From assembly GCA_038253885.1 (NCBI GenBank), contig JBBSGP010000006.1, positions 1-64,000 on the forward strand: a stretch of DNA of 64,000 nucleotides, given 5' to 3'. Source of the DNA: JALZAQ01 sp038253885 (GTDB taxonomy: Bacteria > Gemmatimonadota > Gemmatimonadetes > Gemmatimonadales > Gemmatimonadaceae). The notes under the pieces are model-generated. The model was given only the letters and a program-made list of their open reading frames with translations. It did no database searches and had not been told where the DNA came from. The translations under genes and the position numbers were made by a program. Position 1 is the first letter of the stretch. Every line of letters begins with the position of its first letter. This document shows positions 1-8,552 of this stretch, piece after piece.

Positions 1-716
1 CTCCCCCCCTCGAGATCGAGACCCACCACGCGCGATTCGCGTGAGACGACGCGAACGATCCGCTCGGCGGCGACCGGGATGTCGAGCGCCCGGAGCTTCG
101 CGACGAGCTCCGGATCGAACTCGGGCGCCTCGCCGTGCGTGCAGATGACCAAGTCTCTGGTCCACGTCGCGAGGTCGAGCGCCAGACCGACTGCCTTGCG
201 GCCATTCGCGATCACGACCGTTTTGCAGCCGCGAACCTCGTAGCCGTCGCAGCTCGGACAATGATGGATGGTGTCGCCGTAACAACGGTCGAGCCCCGGC
301 ACATCCGGCCAGATATCCTTGATGCCGATGGCGAGCAGCACGCGGCGAGCGTCGATCACGGACGAGCGCTGGCCCCGAAGCTCGCGCGGCTCCTGACCCG
401 GCCGTCCGGGATTGCCGAGGTCGACCACCGTCAGATGAAAGAGCTGCTCCTCGATCCGCTCGATGCGCTCCACCGTTCCGTCGAGCATCTCGGCGCCGAG
501 CGAGCGGGCTTCCTCCCGTCCCCGGCCGCGCAGCTCGGCGGGAGTGATGTCCGGCAATCCCAGATAGCCGTGCACGCCACGCGTTTCCCAGTTTCGGGGG
601 TCGCCGGAATCGATCACGATGACGGAGCGCAGATGCCGCGCGAGCCAGACAGCGGCGGCGAGGCCGGCGGGGCCCCCGCCGACGACGGCGACATCATAAG
701 CAACTTGGGAATTCAT
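1..716 (-). CDS. FAD/NAD(P)-dependent oxidoreductase, thioredoxin-reductase-like (3' end missing)
   Basis: The first 238 codons are present and the C-terminus lies beyond the window edge. The ATG at 716 gives MNSQVAYDVAVVGGGPAGLA, a Rossmann FAD-binding start with the GxGxxG pattern at about residues 13-18. A CPSCDGYE motif near residue 150 matches the position and pattern of the redox-active CxxC of bacterial thioredoxin reductases, and a second nucleotide-binding stretch (TVVIANGRKAVG) follows it. Family knowledge: such proteins pass electrons from NAD(P)H through FAD to a dithiol. The physiological partner is not evident. It is the last visible gene of the minus-strand operon that starts near 6551 and begins 45 nt after the matrixin gene. 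The class is reliable; the exact substrate is unknown. Confidence 0.85.
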   Translation of the reverse strand, partial: MNSQVAYDVAVVGGGPAGLAAAVWLARHLRSVIVIDSGDPRNWETRGVHGYLGLPDITPAELRGRGREEARSLGAEMLDGTVERIERIEEQLFHLTVVDLGNPGRPGQEPRELRGQRSSVIDARRVLLAIGIKDIWPDVPGLDRCYGDTIHHCPSCDGYEVRGCKTVVIANGRKAVGLALDLATWTRDLVICTHGEAPEFDPELVAKLRALDIPVAAERIVRVVSRESRVVGLDLEGG

Positions 717-761
717 GCGCGCCGCCTCGTGCAAGAAGCGCGCAGGCACGGGCGGAAGTCG

Positions 762-1523
762 CTATTTCAGCGAGCCTGCCGGCAGGGAGTAGAGCAGTCG
801 CACCGTCGAGCGGTCGGCCTCGGAGAGGTCACGGACCCGCACCCTCGCGGTCATGATGTTCGTCGTGTCGGCCGTGTGATCGAGGCCGAGAAGGTGCCCC
901 ACTTCGTGGAGCGCGATCGCTTTGACGGCCGTTCCGTCGAGCGAGTCCCCTCCGCGATGGTGCAGCGCAAGGGTGATGTTGGCATCGACGATCCACCATC
1001 TCTTGTCGCGTGCCCAGAGCGTCTTGCCGCTGATGGATTCCCTGAAGTAATCGATCCAGCTCACGTGGACGTCGGCGTCCATGGAATCGACAACGAAGGT
1101 GAAGCGCATGGGAATCCCCGCCCGCATCCATGTGTCGAACGCTTCGCGCACCTGGGTGGCGAAGATGGGGTCCCAACCGGGAATGTTCTCTCCGCTGCCG
1201 ATCCAGACGCGCAGCGGCTGCACGGTGCGCTCAGGCCAGCGGGCCAGCGCGGAATCGCGTTGGGCGAGAATCTCGCTTATGTAGGTTCCAGGCTCGCCAC
1301 GGCGCAGCCTCTCCCGCACGTCGTTCAGGTCGGCGACGGGAAGCGCGTCGCCTTTCTCCGCGGTGACGGTGGGCGCAACGGCGCGAGACGGAGCCAGGAT
1401 CTCTGGCTGCAGCACGGCCGCCGAGCTGCGTACGGTGATGATGCGCGCTTCGATAGCTTCGCGCGTGACGAAGCCGAGAACGGGCACCAGGAGGACGAGC
1501 GGTAGGAAATCGGTTCGCTTCAT
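762..1523 (-). CDS. Matrixin-type zinc metalloprotease (M10-like), membrane-anchored or secreted
   Basis: The 253-residue protein has an N-terminal hydrophobic segment (about residues 6-20) that should serve as signal or anchor. The catalytic motif HEVGHLLGLDH at residues 206-216 supplies three zinc-binding histidines and the general-base Glu. It is followed by NIM, the conserved Met-turn of metzincins. Length and layout fit small bacterial matrixins with no extra C-terminal domains. The start codon overlaps the stop of the upstream alpha/beta hydrolase gene by an ATGA junction, so the two are probably translationally coupled. It likely cleaves proteins outside the cytoplasm; the target cannot be inferred. 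Confidence 0.88.
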   Translation of the reverse strand: MKRTDFLPLVLLVPVLGFVTREAIEARIITVRSSAAVLQPEILAPSRAVAPTVTAEKGDALPVADLNDVRERLRRGEPGTYISEILAQRDSALARWPERTVQPLRVWIGSGENIPGWDPIFATQVREAFDTWMRAGIPMRFTFVVDSMDADVHVSWIDYFRESISGKTLWARDKRWWIVDANITLALHHRGGDSLDGTAVKAIALHEVGHLLGLDHTADTTNIMTARVRVRDLSEADRSTVRLLYSLPAGSLK

Positions 1524-2479
1524 GGAGGCGGCTGATCAGACGGGGCCTTACGGGGGGGGGTGAGGAAATCCTCGACCAACCCGAAAAACAGGTCTGGCGA
1601 TTCCAGATACGGCAGATGGCCGGCATCCCTGACCGGTGCCACGGTCGCCCGCGGCAGCACCGAGGCCAGCTCCGTGGCCTCCGCGAGCGGGAGGAGATCC
1701 CGCTCTCCATGAATGACGATCGTGGGACGAGTCAGGGCACGGAGAAGACCTCGCCAGTCGTAGCCCTCGCGCCACAACCGGCCAGCGACCGCCGCCCCGG
1801 TCGCGCTGGTGGCGCGCGGGAGGGGCACGAACGCCGCCAGGGAGGGGTCAGCGAACCATGCCGGAAAGAGCGCCCGCTCGAAACGGCTGTGGGCGGCCGG
1901 ATCGTCGCCGCGCAACGATGTGGTATCGAGACGGGCCAACGCGGCGCGGCCGGCGACGTCCAGGCGAGACATCGCGGCCTCGCGCTGTGCGCCCATCCAG
2001 CGGCCAGTCACGCCGACCGGATCGACCAGGACCAGACGCCGCGTGCCCTCGAGATCGCGCTCGGCGCCGAGGGCGGCGATGCCAGCGCCCCACGAATGGC
2101 CGAGAACGTCCCAGGTCCGCACTCCGATGGCGACGCGTAGCGCGGCGAGATCCGCCGCATCGTCCTCGATGCGCGAGATGGAGGGGTTCGCGGCGACCTC
2201 GCTGGCCCCGCGACCGCGCTGATCGTAGAGGACGAGCTGTCGACGCTCGGCCAGCGGCGCGAGCGCGGGCCACAGCATCTCATGACCGTAGAGCAGTCCG
2301 CCGTTCACGCACGCGAGGGGGGTGGCGCCTGGCACCTCGGGTGTGGTGAAGACCGCGAAGGAGAGACCCCGTGCGTGGATTCTCTGCTTGCGAAGGTGCG
2401 GCGTACGATGGCCGCGCCGGAACGCGATCAGTCGATCGCGTGATGTGCGGGCAAGGTCGCCAGGGTGGTCTACGCCCAC
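1520..2479 (-). CDS. Alpha/beta hydrolase (proline iminopeptidase-like)
   Basis: The protein has the nucleophile elbow GHSWG, a late acidic motif HGERDLL and a C-terminal AGHLPYLE, giving the Ser-Asp-His triad order of the alpha/beta hydrolase fold. DQRGRGAS before the elbow resembles proline iminopeptidases and related hydrolases. The start is uncertain: an ATG at 2548 would overlap the upstream oxidoreductase by 79 nt and add residues that look like out-of-frame sequence. The GTG at 2479 overlaps by only 10 nt and is preferred (319 aa). The 3' end overlaps the matrixin start by 4 nt. A run of nine C residues (coding strand) near the 3' end could cause frame slippage or a sequencing error. 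Confidence 0.8.
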   Translation of the reverse strand: MGVDHPGDLARTSRDRLIAFRRGHRTPHLRKQRIHARGLSFAVFTTPEVPGATPLACVNGGLLYGHEMLWPALAPLAERRQLVLYDQRGRGASEVAANPSISRIEDDAADLAALRVAIGVRTWDVLGHSWGAGIAALGAERDLEGTRRLVLVDPVGVTGRWMGAQREAAMSRLDVAGRAALARLDTTSLRGDDPAAHSRFERALFPAWFADPSLAAFVPLPRATSATGAAVAGRLWREGYDWRGLLRALTRPTIVIHGERDLLPLAEATELASVLPRATVAPVRDAGHLPYLESPDLFFGLVEDFLTPPRKAPSDQPPP

Positions 2480-4655
2480 CTCAGATCGTGCTTCGACAGA
2501 GGAAGCGAGCGAATCCGTTTTCCGGTCGCGGCGAAGACAGCGTTGCACAGCGCGGGAATCACTGGCGGCAGCGCGGGCTCGCCGAGCCCCGTTGGCGGAA
2601 ACTCCGTCTTGCGAAAGTACACCTCGACCGGCGGCGCCTGCTTGAGGCGCAGCAGCGCGTAGTCATGGAAGTTGGACTGCACTGTGCGCCCGTGCTCGAT
2701 CGTGATCTCCTGTGCCAGCGCCTCGGCGATGCCGTCGAGGACCGCACCCTGCACCTGGTGTTCGGCGTAGCCGGGATTGATGATCGCGCTCCCGATGTCC
2801 CCGGCCACCCAGACTTTTTCCACCCTGAGCACGCCCGTCCTGGTGACGCTGGCCTGCACGACCTCGGCGAAGTAGCCGCGATGGCTGAAGTAGAAAGCCA
2901 CCCCCATTCCCTTGCCGCGGGACGGGCGCTGTGCGTGCCAGCCCGAGTTCTCGGCCACCAGCTCGAGCACGCCTCGCATGCGGGCGGCGTCGAAGCCCGC
3001 TCCGTCTCCGGCGTTGGCGAGCAGGTCGAGGCGGAACTGCACCGGGTCCTTGCCGGCCGCGTGGGCCAGCTCGTCCAGGAACGATTGAAAGACGAAGGCG
3101 AGGGCATTGCTGCGAGGAGCACGCAACGCTCCGGTCGGCACGCCGAGCGGCATGACAGAAAGGTCGAACGCGCAGTTGGGGATGAACCGCGCTGGGAACT
3201 CGGTCGCCGAGAAATCGGCACCGGGCACGAACTTCTCCCCCTCGCCGAACGAGATGAAGTGATCGCGGAGAGCCACCAGCGCACCACCGCCATCGACACC
3301 GCCGGTGAGGTAGTGGAATCCGGCGGGGCGATAGAAATCGTGCTGCATGTCGTCTTCCCGCGTCCACAGCAGCTTGACGGGAACGCCAGCCTCTTTCGCA
3401 ATCCACGCCGCCTCGACCATGTAGTCGTTGCTGAGGCGACGGCCGAAGCCGCCTCCCATCCGGGTGAGATGGATCGTGACGTCGCTCTCCGCCATCCCGA
3501 GCGTGTTTGCCACCAGCGTGCGGCCGGGTTGCGGCGTTTGAGTCGGCGCCCAGATCTCGAGCTTGCCGTCCCTGAAGTGCGCCGTGCAGTTCTGCGGCTC
3601 CAGTGGCGCGTGCGCGATGAAGGGGTAGGCGTACTCCGCCTTCACGACTTTCGCGGCCCCGCCCAGCGCGACATCCACGTCGCCATCGCGTCGCAACGAG
3701 CGATGCGGGGGCTGCTTCGACAGCTCGGCCGCCCGAGCGGCAAAGCCGGCGCTACTCTGCTCGGCGGTCGCGCCCTCGTTCCATTTGACCTTGAGCTTCG
3801 TTCGGGCACGGCGCGCCGCCCACCAGCTATCGGCGACGATCGCGACGCCGCCGAGCAGGCCGTTGAGGGCGGAGCCGCCCTCGACGACGAAGGCCTGGCG
3901 CACACCGGGAGCCGACTTCACCTCGTCGAGGTTCGCGCTCTCCACCTTGCCGCCGAATACCGGGCACTTCTCGAACGTCGCGTAGAGCATGCCCGGGACG
4001 GTGACGTCGATGCCGTACATCGGCTTGCCGGTGACGATGGCATGGACGTCGACACCCGGAACACAGTGCCGATGATTGTGAAGTCCTTCGGGTCCTTGAG
4101 CTTCACCGATTCGAGATCGGGAACCGGGACCGCCGCGGCCATGGTCGCGAGCTCGCCGTAGGTGAGCCGTCGATCCGTCGAGCGATGATGGACGACGCCG
4201 GCCGAGGTCTCGCACTCCGAGATGAGAGCGTCCCAGCTCTTGGCTGCCGCGGTCACCAGCATCACGCGCGCGGCCGCGCCCACGCGGCGCAGCGGCAGCC
4301 AGTTGATCGGAGTCGCCAGGCTTCCCCCGGCGAACTGCGCGGAATAATTCGTCGTATCGAGCGAGGCCTGCTCGACTCTGACGTTCTTCCAGTCGACGTC
4401 CAGCTCGTCAGCGATGATCATGGGAAGCATCGTCTTCACGCCCTGCCCGACCTCGGGGTTCTTGGCGATGATTGTCACGATGCCGTCCGGGGTGATGCGG
4501 ATGAACGCGTTCGGCGTGAAGTCCGTCGCGGTCGGCGTCCGCCGATCAGTCGCCCAGCCGAGCCTCGGGAAATAGGTGGCGAGCAGCATCCCGCCGCCCA
4601 CGATCGAGGTGACGCGGAGGAACTCGCGACGGCTGACGCGTGTCGTGGTGTGCAT
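2470..4655 (-). pseudogene. Molybdopterin oxidoreductase large subunit, IorB-like, with a frameshift
   Basis: Two overlapping frames together encode one xanthine-oxidase-family large subunit of about 728 residues. The first starts at the ATG at 4655 with a twin-arginine signal (RREFLR, residues 9-14) and continues through ADELDVDWKNVRVEQ. Homology then passes, around 4061-4068, into a second frame carrying PGVDVHAIVTGKPMYGIDV, GMLYATFEKCPVFGGKV and the rest to a stop at 2470. Restoring one base joins them in register, since the span is one base short of a multiple of three. The protein would bind Mo-pyranopterin cytosine dinucleotide and partner the 2Fe-2S subunit encoded 2 nt upstream. It could be a real inactivation or an assembly error; identity as isoquinoline 1-oxidoreductase or aldehyde dehydrogenase is by family only. 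Confidence 0.78.
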
Positions 4656-4657
4656 GA

Positions 4658-5176
4658 TCAGACTCCTCCGCGCTTCGGCAGCCCGGTCGCGCGCCCGCGC
4701 CCGACCGGAACGGCCTCGCTCGGCGTCATCTCCGCGGCCCGGTGGATAGCCTGGCGAATCCGCAGGTAGGTCGCGCAGCGGCAGATGTTGCCGTTCATGG
4801 CGGCATCGATCTGGGAATCGGTCGGCCTCGGAGTCTTGGCCAGCAGCGCCGCGGCCGACATGAGCTGACCCGCCTGGCAGTAGCCGCACTGCGGGACGTC
4901 GATCTCCTCCCACGCGCGCTGCAGCGGGTGGGAGCCGTCCGGGGAGAGGCCCTCGATGGTCGTGACGTCGGCGCCGCGGATGGCGGATACCGGGAGGACG
5001 CACGAGCGCGTCGCGGAGCCGTTCAGGTGCACCGTACACGCGCCACATTGCGCCGCGCCACAGCCGAACTTGGTGCCCTTGAGGTCGAGCAGGTCGCGCA
5101 GCACCCAGAGGAGAGGCATGTCGGCGGGAGCGTCCACGCTCCGGGATGTCCCGTTGAGCCTGAAGGTGACTTTCAT
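4658..5176 (-). CDS. 2Fe-2S subunit of molybdenum hydroxylase, IorA-like
   Basis: The 172-residue protein has the two-cluster layout of xanthine-oxidase-family small subunits. The plant-type ferredoxin motif CGAAQCGACTVHLNG lies at about residues 39-53, followed by a second set CGYCQAGQ and CRC in the four-helix domain. These clusters relay electrons from the molybdenum site of the large subunit to a terminal acceptor. It is about 20 residues longer than typical IorA because of a basic C-terminal tail. The gene overlaps the upstream queG stop by 4 nt and ends 2 nt before the large subunit, the standard small-then-large order. No signal peptide is needed because it would be co-exported with the Tat-signal partner. 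Confidence 0.9.
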   Translation of the reverse strand: MKVTFRLNGTSRSVDAPADMPLLWVLRDLLDLKGTKFGCGAAQCGACTVHLNGSATRSCVLPVSAIRGADVTTIEGLSPDGSHPLQRAWEEIDVPQCGYCQAGQLMSAAALLAKTPRPTDSQIDAAMNGNICRCATYLRIRQAIHRAAEMTPSEAVPVGRGRATGLPKRGGV

Positions 5177-6306
5177 GGGTGCGTGACCTCGGGCGTCGGC
5201 GCGAGCGGAGGAACTGAGGCGGGATGCTCAATCTGCCGGATCGCCGCGGAGTCGTCCAGCGCACTGATTCGGCGCAGCGCCCACTCGGCGTGCTCGCGCA
5301 CGAGAGCCTCCGAGTGTGCCAGCGATGCGGCCAGCACCGCCACATCGCCAGGGCTGCCCTGGTTGCCGAGGACGACGGCAGCGTTGCGCTTGAGCCCGCG
5401 GAGCTTCGCCCGCTTCATCGGTGAGCCCTTGAACGCAGCGCGGAAACCCTCGTCGTCCATCGCCAGAATCTCGCGTGAAAGCGTGCGCGCGTCCCTCTCC
5501 CCGATCGCCGCGCGCGGGGCGTACGCGGGCTCTCTGAGGTCCTGCGCAAAGCGCACGTTCCACGGACATACGTCCTGGCAGATGTCGCAGCCGTAGAGCA
5601 GGCCACCCATCGGCGCGCGCAGCTGCTCCGGAATCGGCCCCTTGAGCTCGATGGTGAGATAGGAGATGCAGCGCGTCGCGTCGAGCACTCCAGGCGCGAC
5701 GAGAGCGTTCGTGGGACAGGCGTCGAGACAGCGCGTGCACGTTCCGCAATGGTCGGTCGCGAACGGAGGATCGGGTTCGAGCTCCAGATCGACCAGCAGC
5801 ACGCCGAGAAAGAAGAACGAACCGATCTCCGGGTTCAGCAGGTTTGTGTTCTTGCCGAACCAGCCGAGACCGGCGCGGCGCGCGAGGTCGCGCTCGAGGA
5901 TCGGCCCCGTGTCCACGTATTCCTTGCCGCGGATCTGGGTGGCTGTCTCCGCCTCGAGCCAGCGGTGCAGCAGGCGCAGCCGGCTGGTGATGACGTCGTG
6001 GTAGTCGTCCCCGCGCGCGTATCGGGCGATCGGTCCGGAGGGAAGAGTCCCGCCGTAATTCATCCCGACCACGATCGCCGACGTCGTTCCCGGATAGGGA
6101 AGCCGGCTGTCGCGCCGCTTCGCCGCGCCGCGGGCCAGGTACTCCATCTCCCCGGCGTAGCCCAGATCGAGCCACGCCTCGAAATCATCGGCTGTCTCGG
6201 CCGGACCGAGGGTCGCTATGCCGGCGAGGTCGAAGCCCAGCCCGTACGCCTGGGCCTTGATGCGCTGCTCGATCGACGGCGCACCAGCGGGCGCGATGAC
6301 GCTCAC
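5173..6306 (-). CDS. queG: Epoxyqueuosine reductase
   Basis: The 377-residue protein catalyses the last step of queuosine synthesis, reducing epoxyqueuosine to queuosine in the anticodon of GUN tRNAs, using cobalamin and two 4Fe-4S clusters. Two ferredoxin motifs are visible, CGTCTRCLDACP and CDICQDVCPWN. The signatures YVDTGPILER and GLGWFGKNTNLL of QueG are present upstream of them. The C-terminal region (about 300-350) looks like HEAT-type helices, as in the full-length family. The gene overlaps the downstream 2Fe-2S subunit by 4 nt and the upstream small gene by 4 nt, so it sits inside the operon. No other queuosine gene is in the window. Confidence 0.95.
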   Translation of the reverse strand: MSVIAPAGAPSIEQRIKAQAYGLGFDLAGIATLGPAETADDFEAWLDLGYAGEMEYLARGAAKRRDSRLPYPGTTSAIVVGMNYGGTLPSGPIARYARGDDYHDVITSRLRLLHRWLEAETATQIRGKEYVDTGPILERDLARRAGLGWFGKNTNLLNPEIGSFFFLGVLLVDLELEPDPPFATDHCGTCTRCLDACPTNALVAPGVLDATRCISYLTIELKGPIPEQLRAPMGGLLYGCDICQDVCPWNVRFAQDLREPAYAPRAAIGERDARTLSREILAMDDEGFRAAFKGSPMKRAKLRGLKRNAAVVLGNQGSPGDVAVLAASLAHSEALVREHAEWALRRISALDDSAAIRQIEHPASVPPLAPTPEVTHP

Positions 6307-6551
6307 TCACTCTCCCCGGTCCAGCGCGCGTACCGCACGATGTCCTCGGCGGGCGGCACAGCGTCGTGCGTCCCGTACGCCGTGTACATGCGCCACCGCA
6401 GGTAGTCGCGGCTGGGAAGCGGGAGAAACGGAGGGCGCCGCCACCAGTCGCGAGAGCGAAAGCGCCAGAGCACACGCAAGAGGTCCCGCGCGAGAGGAGG
6501 GTTCCTTGCCGCGCGCCAGGCGAGCGAGAGCGTGAGCCGGGCCCAGGTCAT
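6303..6551 (-). CDS. Small conserved protein of unknown function
   Basis: The ATG at 6551 gives an 82-residue basic protein. The centre is rich in Arg and Trp (WRFRSRDWWRRPPFLPLPSR) and is followed by DYLRWRMYTAYG and a C-terminal AEDIVRYARWTGES. A longer reading frame exists upstream, but its extra residues look non-coding and the internal ATG fits better. It is the first gene of the minus-strand operon and its stop overlaps the queG start by 4 nt. No transmembrane segment or catalytic motif is evident. Function unknown. Confidence 0.65.
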   Translation of the reverse strand: MTWARLTLSLAWRAARNPPLARDLLRVLWRFRSRDWWRRPPFLPLPSRDYLRWRMYTAYGTHDAVPPAEDIVRYARWTGESE

Positions 6552-6661
6552 GAGGTCAATCTCACGGGTTCGGCGCGTCGCTTCAACCGATCGACATGGA
6601 CAGGCCGATCGGTCATGAATATCGTCGGGCTGCCGCACTCCCTTCCCATCGAGGTATCCGT

Positions 6662-8545
6662 ATGCCGCTGGTCCGCTGGATCGCGTCAGTGCTCGTCGTC
6701 TTGCCCGCGCCCGCGCTCCGGGCGCCGGCGTTCGCGCCGGCGGCGGTCCTGGCGCGGGTTAACGACAACACGCGGCCGGCGGGGATACTCCGCGACGGCG
6801 TGCTGACGGTGAAGCTGGTCGCCCAGCGCGCTCGCTGGCATCCCGCGGATGAGCACGGGGTCGCCGTCCCCGGGGACGCGTTCGGCGAGGAAGGAGCGCC
6901 ACCACTCATCCCCGGACCGTTGCTGCGGGCGCCCGCCGGCACTCGCGTGGACGCCACCGTCCGGAACGCGCTGCCGGAAACGCTGGTGGTGATCGGGCTG
7001 CACGAACGCGGTGCGGGTGTGCACGACACTCTGCGCCTGCCTCCGGGAGCTACCGGACGCGTGAGCTTCGTCATGCGGACGCCGGGCAGCTACGTGTACT
7101 ACGGCGGGGTCATCGTCGGAGGAAAAGTGCTCGACGATGGCGGAGGCCGCGGCTACCAGCTCGTGGGCGCGATGATCGCCGACCCTCCGAACGCACGAAC
7201 AGATCGGGTCTTCCTCGTCACTTTCTGGAATCGGCTCATCGACTCGACTGACGCGGGCCGAGGAGAGCGATTCCTGTTTCTGTTCAATGGCAAGATCTGG
7301 CCGTTCACCGATCGCTTCACCTATCGAGTCGGTGACACGGTGCGCTGGCGCGTTCTCGATGGCTCGGCGGGGCAGCACCCGCTCCATCTACACGGCTTCT
7401 ACTATCACGTGGACAGCCGCGGCGACTTCGAGCACGACAGCGTCTACGATGCGGTGCACCGGCGGCTCGTCGTCACGGAGAATCTGCCGAGCCTGGGCAG
7501 CGTGTCGTTCACCTGGGTGCCGACCCGCGCGGGGAACTGGGTGTTTCACTGCCACAAGGCAGCCCACACCTCGTTCACGATGCGCTACTCGCTACTGAAC
7601 GTCGATTCTCCCGCCGATCCGCCGCCCGACCACGACGCCGCCGCGCACGCTCGTGACGGGATGAGCGGTCTCATGATCGGCATCGCCGTGCTCCCGAGCC
7701 CGGGCGGTGCCACCGCCGCTGCGCCGCCGGCGCGCCAGCGGGTGCGACTGATGGTACAGGAGCGGCCGGGCTTCTACTATGATCAGCCTGGGTTCGGATA
7801 CACGATCGCGCGCGGCGATCGCTCCCCAGCCGCGGACTCGGTGATCATCCCTGGGCCGCCGCTCGTGCTGACGAAGGGCGTGCCGGCCGAGATCACGGTG
7901 GTGAACCACCTGAAGCATCCCACCGCCGTGCACTGGCACGGCATCGAGCTCGAGAGCTTCTACGACGGAGTCGCGGGCTGGAGTGGGGCAGGGTCGCGAA
8001 CCGCGCCGATGATCGCGTCACGTGATTCGTTCATCGTGCGCTTCACGCCGCCGCGCGCCGGCACGTTCATCTATCACACCCACCTCGATGACGTCCGGCA
8101 GCTCACCAACGGGCTGTACGCGCCGCTCATCATCCTGGAGCCGGGAGAGCGATGGGATCCCGCGACCGATCACGTCCTCATGATCGGCGGCGCGCGCCAA
8201 CTGGGCAGGTATATGGTCGCTCTCAACGGCAGCCTGCAGCCGCCACCGCTCGAGCTACAGGCCGGCGTTCCGCACCGCTTCCGCATCATCAGCATGACGG
8301 TCGACGAGGACGCTGACGTTTTCTTCTTCGCCAGCGGAGCGACCTCCGATTCGAGCGTGGTGACCTGGCGCGCGATCGCCAAGGACGGTGCGACGCTGCC
8401 GGGCGGTCAGGCGACCGACCGCCCCGCCCGCCTGCACATCGGGCCGGGCGAGACGTACGACTTCGTCTTCACGCCCGGCGTGGGCGAGACGCGGGTCGTC
8501 GTTCAGAGCGCGAACACGAGCATCCTGCATGTCTTCGCGCGCTGA
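6662..8545 (+). CDS. Secreted multicopper oxidase with permuted domain order
   Basis: The 627-residue protein starts at the ATG at 6662 with a signal peptide (MPLVRWIASVLVVLPAPA); the longer upstream start would disrupt it. All four copper-binding motif types are present: HPLHLHG at 239-245, HCHKAAH followed by TSFTM at 296-307, HWHG at 424-427 and HTH at 472-474. In ordinary three-domain oxidases the HWHG and HTH motifs come first and the HPxHLHG and HCHxxxH motifs last. Here the order is reversed. The first about 130 residues look like a cupredoxin domain without histidine ligands. Family role: oxidation of metals or phenolics with O2 reduction in the periplasm. Substrate unknown. Confidence 0.85.
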   Translation: MPLVRWIASVLVVLPAPALRAPAFAPAAVLARVNDNTRPAGILRDGVLTVKLVAQRARWHPADEHGVAVPGDAFGEEGAPPLIPGPLLRAPAGTRVDATVRNALPETLVVIGLHERGAGVHDTLRLPPGATGRVSFVMRTPGSYVYYGGVIVGGKVLDDGGGRGYQLVGAMIADPPNARTDRVFLVTFWNRLIDSTDAGRGERFLFLFNGKIWPFTDRFTYRVGDTVRWRVLDGSAGQHPLHLHGFYYHVDSRGDFEHDSVYDAVHRRLVVTENLPSLGSVSFTWVPTRAGNWVFHCHKAAHTSFTMRYSLLNVDSPADPPPDHDAAAHARDGMSGLMIGIAVLPSPGGATAAAPPARQRVRLMVQERPGFYYDQPGFGYTIARGDRSPAADSVIIPGPPLVLTKGVPAEITVVNHLKHPTAVHWHGIELESFYDGVAGWSGAGSRTAPMIASRDSFIVRFTPPRAGTFIYHTHLDDVRQLTNGLYAPLIILEPGERWDPATDHVLMIGGARQLGRYMVALNGSLQPPPLELQAGVPHRFRIISMTVDEDADVFFFASGATSDSSVVTWRAIAKDGATLPGGQATDRPARLHIGPGETYDFVFTPGVGETRVVVQSANTSILHVFAR

Positions 8546-8552
8546 CGGCACG

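Noticed and set aside
135..1505. Long plus-strand open frame opposite the oxidoreductase and matrixin genes
   Set aside because: Its sequence is Arg/His/Gly-rich and lacks any recognisable domain, while the minus strand encodes proteins with clear motifs. It is a GC-rich antisense frame.
2371..4161. 596-codon plus-strand frame opposite the IorB gene
   Set aside because: No family motif is visible and it runs opposite a conserved protein. High third-position GC leaves the antisense frame open.
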